A DNA stretch of 23,723 nucleotides from positions 1 through 23,723 of the forward strand of contig JAYWFU010000060.1 in assembly GCA_043778625.1 (NCBI GenBank). Direction: 5' to 3'. The translations under genes and the position numbers were made by a program. The stretch is from JACMRI01 sp043778625. GTDB lineage: Bacteria; Bacteroidota; Bacteroidia; UBA4408. This document shows, in pieces, positions 7,590 to 14,347 of the stretch. Numbering within the stretch: the stretch's first letter is position 1; every line of letters begins with the position of its first letter. Below the pieces are notes generated by a model. The model made no database searches. It saw only the letters and a list, made by a program, of their open reading frames with translations, and had not been told where the DNA came from.

Positions 7590-8540
7590 TTATTTAGTAG
7601 ATATTATTATAGCCTCTTTGTTTTTAATTCCTTCGGTATATATTGTTTTTTCGGCACGTTGTATAAGTGCTAATTTACGAGTATTGAGCAGTATTTGCTT
7701 AATATTTTCGGTTTCAAATGATAACGGCGAAATGCTATTATTTATTTTAAAGCCGATAATATTTGCAAAATAGCTATTAGCGCTATCACGTAGTTCCACA
7801 CTACGATTGTTTTGTATGTATTGCTCTTGATTATAGGTTTTAATGGGTATTTCTTTCAGTAAATCGTCAAACAAAAGCCATGTGCCATTATCAAAATAAT
7901 AATTATCGGCATACTGTACGCATATTGCTTTTAGTTTTTCAAGATCTTTAGTTTCGTTGCTGCGGTATAGTTGTTTTATTTCAGATAGCTTAGGGCATTT
8001 ATTACTCACACGTATGTAATTTACCTTAATAATATTGTCTTTTAGTTCAAAGTTTTGTTCGTGTGCGGTGTAGTATTCTTCTATTTCTTTGGGGCTAACT
8101 ATGGTGTCTAACTGTTGTTTAATAAGGGCTTGCTGGTAAGCATACACAATTAACGAGTTTTTATAATTCTCTATTTGTTCATCTACATTAAGTTCATCGC
8201 TTGATAAATTTTTAATTGCTTTTTGCACAATTAATTGCTCACGTACCCACGACTCCACGTACTGTTTTACAAACTCTATGCTATCCTTTCCCTTAATATT
8301 ATTAGGCAATACTGCAGCCAGTTCAGTTAGTGTTAGGTTATTATTAGCTACCGTAGCTAATAGTTGTGCATTGTTGTTATTAAAATACGAACAGCCCATA
8401 ATAGCAACCATAAATCCTGTAGCCAATAACTTTAGTAAGCTTTTAGCAATAGTAGTGGTGTTAGCTATGTTGGTTTTAAAAATCAAACTTAAATTTGTAT
8501 GAGTTATGGTTTTAGTTATTACATTATTTATACTATGCAA
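7590..8540 (-). CDS. Putative lipoprotein related to PPIC/SurA-type foldases (degenerate)
   Basis: The 316-residue product has an unusually long N-terminus before a lipoprotein signal. The stretch KSLLKLLATGFMVAIMGC (residues 33-50) ends in a lipobox with Cys50 as the lipidated residue, so the true start may lie inside the annotated N-terminus. An internal TTG (near residue 19) is one possibility; ATG 44 is too close to Cys50. The following part resembles a SurA/PpiD N-terminal chaperone region (TVANNNLTLTELAAVLP, then WVREQLIVQKAI), with SPKEIEEYYTAHEQNFEL before the position of a rotamase domain. The rotamase part is strongly diverged and lacks a clear active-site His, so a chaperone rather than isomerase role is likely. 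It is cotranscribed with the SurA-like gene directly downstream. Confidence 0.7.
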   Translation of the reverse strand: MHSINNVITKTITHTNLSLIFKTNIANTTTIAKSLLKLLATGFMVAIMGCSYFNNNNAQLLATVANNNLTLTELAAVLPNNIKGKDSIEFVKQYVESWVREQLIVQKAIKNLSSDELNVDEQIENYKNSLIVYAYQQALIKQQLDTIVSPKEIEEYYTAHEQNFELKDNIIKVNYIRVSNKCPKLSEIKQLYRSNETKDLEKLKAICVQYADNYYFDNGTWLLFDDLLKEIPIKTYNQEQYIQNNRSVELRDSANSYFANIIGFKINNSISPLSFETENIKQILLNTRKLALIQRAEKTIYTEGIKNKEAIIISTK

Positions 8541-8571
8541 TTTTACAATATATAATTCATTATTTAGTGCA

Positions 8572-9324
8572 TTAAATTACTATAACCTCAGCAGATTTTA
8601 TCCAACCTATGTTGCCGTTGTTTACTTGTATATTAAGCCATGTGTCCACTTGTTGTAGTATAATTATTTTACAACCCTCGTGCAAGGTAAATAATTCGGT
8701 ACTTTGGTCGGTTGGCCCGCTTTTTACGTGTAATGTTGGCGTTGTTACAATGGCATTGCTTACATTAGTTAAGCGTGCGTAGTTGGCGTTAGCGCAGGCT
8801 ATGCTTAGTAGCAACACTAGCGTGCAACCTACCATAGCTATTAATGCGTAGGAGGTGCGCTCCACTATCAAAAACCTATACAGTATAATTGCAAATAACA
8901 GTACATTTAGCACTATAACTATTGCCCAAGTGGTAGCGCTTAGTGCATTACTCACAGCATTGGCCCACTTGGTAATTACAAATGGTTCGGAGGTATCTAC
9001 TTTGTCAATTAAGCGTTTGTTACAAAACTGCAAATTAATTTTTGCCTCAGCATTATTGGGGTTTAGCTTTAATGCTTTTTCGTAATACCCTATTGCGTGC
9101 CCCACATCATTTAGTTTAAAATAACAATTTGCAATATTATAATACAAATTATCGTTAGCGGTGGTGGAGCTTGCCATGCTTTGATACTGAGCAAGTGCGG
9201 CAGTGTAATTTTTGTTAGTGTATAGTTTAAAAGCATCGGTTGCGGCGGGCGTAGCGGCAGTGCCAGCTAGTGTAGTTATACATAATAAACTAACCACAAC
9301 TAGTGTATTGTTTATTGTTTTCAT
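8572..9324 (-). CDS. batE: BatE-like protein: TPR, two membrane helices, SH3
   Basis: The 250-residue product has a signal peptide (to about residue 23). TPR repeats follow at about 27-100, with a clear unit NLYYNIANCYFKLNDVGHAIGYYEKALKLNP. Two membrane helices (about 132-152 and 157-178) come next, and an SH3-like domain (about 190-250, ending WLNIQVNNGNIGWIKSAEVIVI). This is the architecture of BatE, the last protein of the Bacteroides aerotolerance (Bat) system. The TPR and SH3 parts should face the periplasm and bind partners. BatA-D are absent from the window. Here the gene instead precedes two periplasmic foldase genes and moxR on the same strand. The gap to the next gene is 31 bases. 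No clear promoter box is seen upstream, so some readthrough from infB is possible. Confidence 0.78.
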   Translation of the reverse strand: MKTINNTLVVVSLLCITTLAGTAATPAATDAFKLYTNKNYTAALAQYQSMASSTTANDNLYYNIANCYFKLNDVGHAIGYYEKALKLNPNNAEAKINLQFCNKRLIDKVDTSEPFVITKWANAVSNALSATTWAIVIVLNVLLFAIILYRFLIVERTSYALIAMVGCTLVLLLSIACANANYARLTNVSNAIVTTPTLHVKSGPTDQSTELFTLHEGCKIIILQQVDTWLNIQVNNGNIGWIKSAEVIVI

Positions 9325-9366
9325 GGGGTTTATAATTATTGTGTTTACGTTTTTTGTTTAGACAAA

Positions 9367-9409
9367 CCTCAAACCGCCCGCTGCATTAACTACAGAGGGC
9401 GGTTTGAGG
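9367..9409 (-). terminator. Terminator after infB
   Basis: A perfect 13-bp GC-rich inverted repeat (9367-9379 with 9397-9409, 17-base loop) lies 18 bases beyond the infB stop. It is followed on the minus strand by TTTGTCT, a weak T-tract. It separates the rimP-nusA-infB operon from the batE cluster. Confidence 0.8.
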
Positions 9410-9427
9410 TATTATTAGCTAGTATAA

Positions 9428-12328
9428 TTATAGCTTAGCTTTTACTTCCACTATTTCAAATGCCTCAATAATATCATCTACTTTAATGTCGTTAAACTTA
9501 TCAATATTCAAGCCACACTCATAACCTTTGGTTACTTCTTTTACATCGTCTTTCAATCGTTTTAATGATCCTAGTTCGCCGGTGTACACCACAATACCAT
9601 CGCGTATTACACGTACTTTATTTTTTCTATCCACCTTACCGTCCAGTACAATACAGCCTGCAATATTACCTACTTTGGTAATGTTAAATACCTCACGTAT
9701 TTGTACGTTAGCCACAATTTTTTCTTCAAATTGTGGTGCCAACATTCCCTCCATTGCCGCTTTAATTTCGTCAATTGCCGCGTAAATAATCGAGTAGGTT
9801 TTAATTTGAATCTGTTCGGTTTCGGCTAGCTTACGTGCATTAACTGATGGACGTACGTTAAACGCAACAATAATTGCGTCCGACGCCGATGCCAATAATA
9901 CATCGCTTTCGCTTACTGCACCCACAGCTTTAGTTACAATATTTATTGCAATGCGCTCAGTTGATAATTTTAATAACGAATCAGTTAATGCCTCTACCGA
10001 ACCATCTACGTCACCTTTAATAATTATGTTTAATTGTTTAAAGTCGCCAATAGCCAATCGTCGTCCAATTTCGTCTAATGTAATATGTTTTTGAGTACGA
10101 TAACCTTGTTCACGTAGTATTTGTAGGCGTTTCACGGCTATTTCGCGCGCTTCGCGCTCGTCGTTCATTACCTTAAAGGTATCTCCCGCTTGTGGCGAAC
10201 CTGATAACCCTAGTACTTCTACTGGTATTGATGGCCCTGCCGATTTAATGGTGTGCCCACGTTCGTCAGTTAATGCTTTTACACGTCCGCTAAACGAACC
10301 TGCTAGTAATATATCTCCTACTTTCATTGTGCCCGCTTGTACTAACATACGGGCCACAAAGCCTTTTCCTTTATCTAACGTAGATTCAATTACAGTACCC
10401 ATAGCATTTTTGTTAGGGTTGGCTTTTAAATCTAATAATTCAGCCTCTAACAACACTTTTTCTAATAATAAATCGATGTTTAAACCTTTCTTGGCCGAAA
10501 TTTCTTGACTTTGGTATTTACCTCCCCAATCTTCTACCAATATGTTCATACCTGCTAACTCTTCTTTGAGTTTTTCGGCATTAGCACCTGGCTTATCCAT
10601 TTTATTAAATGCAAATATAATAGGTACTCCCGCCGCTTGTGCGTGGTTAATAGCCTCTTTAGTTTGAGGCATCACTCTATCATCGGCCGCTATTACAATA
10701 ATTACAATATCGGTAACCTTAGCACCACGTGCACGCATGGCGGTAAACGCTTCGTGACCCGGTGTATCCAAAAAGGTAATGTCCTTACCGTTTTTCAACT
10801 CTACGTTGTACGCCCCAATATGCTGGGTTATACCTCCTGCTTCGCCCGCTATTACGTTGGCCGAACGAATATAATCCAGTAATGATGTTTTACCATGATC
10901 TACGTGACCCATTACAGTTACAATAGGCGCACGGAATATTAAGTCCTCAGGAGTGTCTTCTACAAAGTTAACATCTACCGCTTCCTCAGCACTTACAAAC
11001 TCTACCGTAAAGTTAAATTCGCTGGCCACTAATTGAATAGTTTCAGCATCTAAACGCTGATTAATTGATATAAATAAACCAATGCTCATACAAGCACCAA
11101 TAATTTTATTTACTGGTACGTCCATCATTTTTGCTAACTCGTTAGCGGGTATAAATTCTGTAATTTTTAAAATTTTACTTTGTAAGTCAGCCTCTTCAGC
11201 TTCGTCGGCTATTCGCTCACGTACTCCCGCACGTTTTTCGCGTCGGTATTTACTAGCCGATGATTTACCCGCACCACTTAATCGGGCTAGGGTTTCTTTA
11301 ATTTGACGCTGTATTTCCTCGTCAGTTACCTCAGGTTTTGGAGTACCTGGTGCTGGCTTAGCTCTGTTATTATCAGGATATTGCTTACGAGGGCGGTCTT
11401 TATTTAATGCGTTTTGCGGTAGCGGACGCCCTACACCACTTACGGTATTAGGGTTAGGCGTACCTTGGTTAGTTTTGTCGTTAGCGTTTATTGGTTTTTT
11501 AATACGCTTGCGTTTCTTTTTATCCGCAAAACTGTTAGAGTTAGGGTGCTCCGTTTTTTTCTTTTCTTCTTTAACAGGAAGTTCTATTTTACCTAAAATT
11601 TTAGGACCATCTAACTTGGTGTAAGTGGTTTCCATAAAATCCTCTTTCTTAGGCTCTGCCACAGGTTTTGCCTCTACTACTGGCGGCGCCACTACTACTG
11701 TAGCTACGGGTTTAGCCTCCCCTCTTTTAGGCACTACAATTTCGGGTTTTGTGCCTTTTTTAGTTGTGCCCTCTTTTTTAGCAGGGGCTACTTTTTTAGC
11801 AACAACTTTAGGTTTTTCGTTTGCTTTTTTGTCAGTTTTTTCTACCTCCTTCTCCGCTTTAGTTTTTTTGTCAGGCTTTGTTTTTAAGTTCATTGCCGAC
11901 AAATCAATTTTGCCCAATACCGTTGGCCCTTGTTGCCCCTCTACTTTAGGAGTAGGATTCTCGTTAGGAATCATTTGAGGCGCGGCATTTTTACTAACAG
12001 GCTTGCTTATGTTGGCATCCTTAATAAACACCTCTCTTTCTCTTTCTTCCTCACGTTCAGCCGCCTTAGGGGTAACTTTTGGCACTATTGGTTCAGCGGC
12101 TTTTTCTTGCGCTTCAATTTTATTAGTTTGCAATATTCGTTTTTGCTCTACCACAAATTTATCGTTAGCAAACTCTCTTAACAGCACGTGGTATGCCTCC
12201 ACTCCAATTTTAGAATTAGCGTTAATATCCGTATGATTATTTTTGGCAAGCACTTCCTTGATGTGGTCTAAACCTACACCTAATTCTCTAACTACTTGCG
12301 ATATTCTAAATGCTTCTTGTTCTGGCAT
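9428..12328 (-). CDS. infB: Translation initiation factor IF-2
   Basis: The 966-residue GTPase places initiator tRNA on the ribosome. An IF2-N-like helical segment (1-50, RISQVVRELGVGLDHIKEVL) is followed by a long Lys/Pro/Glu-rich linker (about 70-335). The linker holds two related LGKI(D/E)L units (near 138 and 245), apparently an internal repeat. A second N-type helical domain (about 385-450) precedes the G domain, with G1 GHVDHGKT (474-481), G3 DTPGH (521-525) and G4 NKMD (575-578). The C-terminal domains end with the conserved GYECGLNIDKFNDIKVDDIIEAFE. It is the last gene of rimP-nusA-infB, separated from nusA by 139 bases of leader that contain inverted repeats. A terminator follows. 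Confidence 0.98.
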   Translation of the reverse strand: MPEQEAFRISQVVRELGVGLDHIKEVLAKNNHTDINANSKIGVEAYHVLLREFANDKFVVEQKRILQTNKIEAQEKAAEPIVPKVTPKAAEREEEREREVFIKDANISKPVSKNAAPQMIPNENPTPKVEGQQGPTVLGKIDLSAMNLKTKPDKKTKAEKEVEKTDKKANEKPKVVAKKVAPAKKEGTTKKGTKPEIVVPKRGEAKPVATVVVAPPVVEAKPVAEPKKEDFMETTYTKLDGPKILGKIELPVKEEKKKTEHPNSNSFADKKKRKRIKKPINANDKTNQGTPNPNTVSGVGRPLPQNALNKDRPRKQYPDNNRAKPAPGTPKPEVTDEEIQRQIKETLARLSGAGKSSASKYRREKRAGVRERIADEAEEADLQSKILKITEFIPANELAKMMDVPVNKIIGACMSIGLFISINQRLDAETIQLVASEFNFTVEFVSAEEAVDVNFVEDTPEDLIFRAPIVTVMGHVDHGKTSLLDYIRSANVIAGEAGGITQHIGAYNVELKNGKDITFLDTPGHEAFTAMRARGAKVTDIVIIVIAADDRVMPQTKEAINHAQAAGVPIIFAFNKMDKPGANAEKLKEELAGMNILVEDWGGKYQSQEISAKKGLNIDLLLEKVLLEAELLDLKANPNKNAMGTVIESTLDKGKGFVARMLVQAGTMKVGDILLAGSFSGRVKALTDERGHTIKSAGPSIPVEVLGLSGSPQAGDTFKVMNDEREAREIAVKRLQILREQGYRTQKHITLDEIGRRLAIGDFKQLNIIIKGDVDGSVEALTDSLLKLSTERIAINIVTKAVGAVSESDVLLASASDAIIVAFNVRPSVNARKLAETEQIQIKTYSIIYAAIDEIKAAMEGMLAPQFEEKIVANVQIREVFNITKVGNIAGCIVLDGKVDRKNKVRVIRDGIVVYTGELGSLKRLKDDVKEVTKGYECGLNIDKFNDIKVDDIIEAFEIVEVKAKL

Positions 12329-12341
12329 GTGTGCGTGTTAT

Positions 12342-12383
12342 AAGTTGTTGTTTTATTCAGTTATACTGGGTATGCAACAACTT
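12342..12383 (-). promoter_or_regulatory. Inverted repeat in the infB leader
   Basis: A perfect 9-bp inverted repeat (12342-12350 with 12375-12383, 24-base loop) ends 13 bases before the infB start codon on the minus strand. Folded in mRNA it would crowd the ribosome-landing site, so it could influence infB translation. It has no T-tract, so it is not an intrinsic terminator. The regulatory role is inference. Confidence 0.4.
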
Positions 12384-12451
12384 GTGGTTTTAACTCAATG
12401 CTGTTGCACTATTTGCTTGTGTTGTATCATTAGTCAAGCAACTAATTGTGT

Positions 12452-12468
12452 AGCGCTTTCAAGGCGCT
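12452..12468 (-). other. Small hairpin abutting the nusA stop codon
   Basis: On the minus strand AGCGC and GCGCT (12464-12468 and 12452-12456) form a short stem that can extend to 7 bp with one G-U pair. The 5' end of its stem overlaps the last base of the nusA stop (12468-12470). No T-tract follows, so it is more likely a processing or stability element than a terminator. Confidence 0.35.
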
Positions 12469-13724
12469 TATTCAAACTCTGCTTTAAGTATAGCCATTAC
12501 ATCTTTAATGGTTTCTACTTCAAGGTCGGTACGCTTTTCCAAATCTTCTACGGTAAGTTCTAATACACTTTGTGCCGTATCGCAACCTACACGTTTAAGT
12601 TCGTCAATAATCCAAGCTTCAATTTCGTCAGAAAAATCTTCCAAGTTTACATCCTCTACCTCCGTATCGGTATCACGGTACACATCTAATTCATAGCCAG
12701 ATAATCTACCTGCTAATTTAATGTTGTGCCCACCTTTACCAATAGCTAATGATACTTGGTCAGGCTTTAAGTATACCTCTGCGCGTTTACGGTTTTCGTC
12801 AATTTTTACATCCAATACTTTAGCAGGGCTTAATGCACGGCTAATAAATAGCTGTAAGTTGGTGGTGTAGTTAATTACGTCAATGTTTTCGTTGCGCAAC
12901 TCACGTACAATACCGTGTATGCGTGAGCCTTTAACACCTACACAAGCCCCTACAGGGTCAATGCGGTCGTCGTACGATTCTACGGCTATTTTAGCACGTT
13001 CGCCAGGTTCGCGTACAATTTTTTTAATGGTAATAATTCCGTCAAATATTTCGGGAACTTCTTGTTCAAATAATTTTTCTAAAAATAATGGTGAGGTACG
13101 CGATAGTATAATTAGTGGCGTAGTGTTTTTAAGTTCAACACGTGCTATTACGGCTTTAAGCATATCGCCTTTTTTATAAAAATCAGCACCTATTTGCTCG
13201 TTTTTAGGTAATATTAATTCGTTGCCCTCGTTATCTAGTATTAAAATTTCGCGTTTCCATACTTGGTGTACTTCGCCTGTAACAATTTCGCCAATACGTT
13301 CTTTGTAACGTGCAAATATCCCTTCTTTTTCTAGCTCAGCAATTTTGGCTACTAAATTTTGGCGGATAGAAAGTACTGCTCTACGCCCAAATGAATCTAG
13401 TTTTATTTCGTCCGAAAACATTTCGCCAATTTCAAAATCGGGTTCCACCTTACGCACATCGCTCAGGCTAATGTGGCGGTTATCATCAAAATCAAAACTA
13501 TCCTCAGCAAACTCGTTGTCTACCACTTCGCGTTCGCGCCATATTTCTAAGTCGCCTTTATCGGTATTTACAATAATACTGTAGTTATCGTCAGCACCAT
13601 ATTTGCGTACAATCATACTACGAAAAACTTCCTCAAGGATGCTTGTCATAGTGGCACGGTCAATGTTTTTAAATTCTTTAAATTCCGAGAACGATTCTAT
13701 TAATCCTGCGTGTTCCATTTGCAT
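12468..13724 (-). CDS. nusA: Transcription termination/antitermination factor NusA
   Basis: The 418-residue protein binds RNA polymerase and nascent RNA and controls pausing, termination and rRNA antitermination. The N-terminal polymerase-binding domain (1-135) is followed by an S1 domain (about 146-210, IVTGEVHQVWKREILIL). KH1 (about 236-300) contains GVKGSRIHGIVRELRNENID, and KH2 (about 308-350) contains AIGKGGHNIKLAGRLSGYELDVY. A short acidic C-terminal helical segment (about 355-418) follows. Length is normal for the phylum and shorter than the E. coli protein, which has two acidic repeats. A second ATG two codons in is an equally possible start. The gene follows rimP by 30 bases. Confidence 0.97.
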   Translation of the reverse strand: MQMEHAGLIESFSEFKEFKNIDRATMTSILEEVFRSMIVRKYGADDNYSIIVNTDKGDLEIWREREVVDNEFAEDSFDFDDNRHISLSDVRKVEPDFEIGEMFSDEIKLDSFGRRAVLSIRQNLVAKIAELEKEGIFARYKERIGEIVTGEVHQVWKREILILDNEGNELILPKNEQIGADFYKKGDMLKAVIARVELKNTTPLIILSRTSPLFLEKLFEQEVPEIFDGIITIKKIVREPGERAKIAVESYDDRIDPVGACVGVKGSRIHGIVRELRNENIDVINYTTNLQLFISRALSPAKVLDVKIDENRKRAEVYLKPDQVSLAIGKGGHNIKLAGRLSGYELDVYRDTDTEVEDVNLEDFSDEIEAWIIDELKRVGCDTAQSVLELTVEDLEKRTDLEVETIKDVMAILKAEFE

Positions 13725-13754
13725 TGTGTAATTATTATTTTTTAATTTATATAC

Positions 13755-14228
13755 TTATTTGAATGATAGTGTGCGTGTTGCTTTTTTAATGCTGTTGAGC
13801 GCAAATGTGTGGTTGCGGGTAACTAATTGTTTCGATTTTTTGCCCTCTATTTTTTCTTTAGTTGTACTTGTAATTTCAAATGAATTGCTGGCTACATCTA
13901 CACTTACTAGGTTACCTGTTATTACTAGGTCGTCGAGGGTAAGTATTTCCATTTCTTTAGCAATGGCTTTGGTTATTTGGCGTACATCTTTAATAGGTTC
14001 GTCTGCCCCGGGCGACATTACATTTAACTCAAACTCGTCTATTGCCTCGCCGTAATGAGTTTTTATGGTTTCGGTTAGTGCTATGCAACTATCAATAGTT
14101 AAGCCCGCTTCGCTATCAATTTCAATATTTATTACTTTGTTTTTTTTAACTTCAATAGTTACCAAAAAACAATGTACGCTGGGCAAAAATGCGTTAGATA
14201 ATTCTTCTATTTTTTCTTTTGTAATCAT
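13755..14228 (-). CDS. rimP: Ribosome maturation factor RimP
   Basis: The 157-residue cytosolic protein assists 30S subunit maturation. The N-terminal alpha/beta domain contains VINIEIDSEAGLTIDSCIALTETI, matching the family's 'v.v.iD...Gv.iddC..vs..i' signature. It is followed by FELNVMSPGADEPIKDVRQ, the variant of the conserved 'EvSSPGldRPL' hinge. A C-terminal SH3-like domain follows. It opens the conserved rimP-nusA-infB operon. A promoter and a terminator-like hairpin stand upstream. Confidence 0.93.
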   Translation of the reverse strand: MITKEKIEELSNAFLPSVHCFLVTIEVKKNKVINIEIDSEAGLTIDSCIALTETIKTHYGEAIDEFELNVMSPGADEPIKDVRQITKAIAKEMEILTLDDLVITGNLVSVDVASNSFEITSTTKEKIEGKKSKQLVTRNHTFALNSIKKATRTLSFK

Positions 14229-14245
14229 AGTGTGTTTTAAAATGA

Positions 14246-14273
14246 AAGAGGGGAAACATTACTTTCCCCTCTT
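14246..14273 (-). terminator. Terminator-like hairpin in the rimP-nusA-infB leader
   Basis: A perfect 11-bp inverted repeat (14246-14256 with 14263-14273, 6-base loop) is followed on the minus strand by CATTTT and an A-run. It lies between the fibre gene stop (14348) and rimP (14228), but downstream of the promoter at 14288-14318. The operon's own transcript would therefore contain it. It may terminate the fibre transcript, attenuate the operon, or both. Confidence 0.75.
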
Positions 14274-14287
14274 ATTCCATTACATTA

Positions 14288-14318
14288 CAAATGTAGTTTT
14301 TTTTTGAATACTAGCAAA
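14288..14318 (-). promoter_or_regulatory. Promoter of the rimP-nusA-infB operon
   Basis: On the minus strand TTTG (14318-14315), 19 bases, TACATTTG (14295-14288): an exact match to the Bacteroidota consensus with ideal spacing. The predicted start near 14281 gives a leader of about 50 bases that includes the hairpin at 14246-14273. Confidence 0.7.
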
Positions 14319-14347
14319 TTTTAAATTTAGTGAGTTTTTACTGTTAA

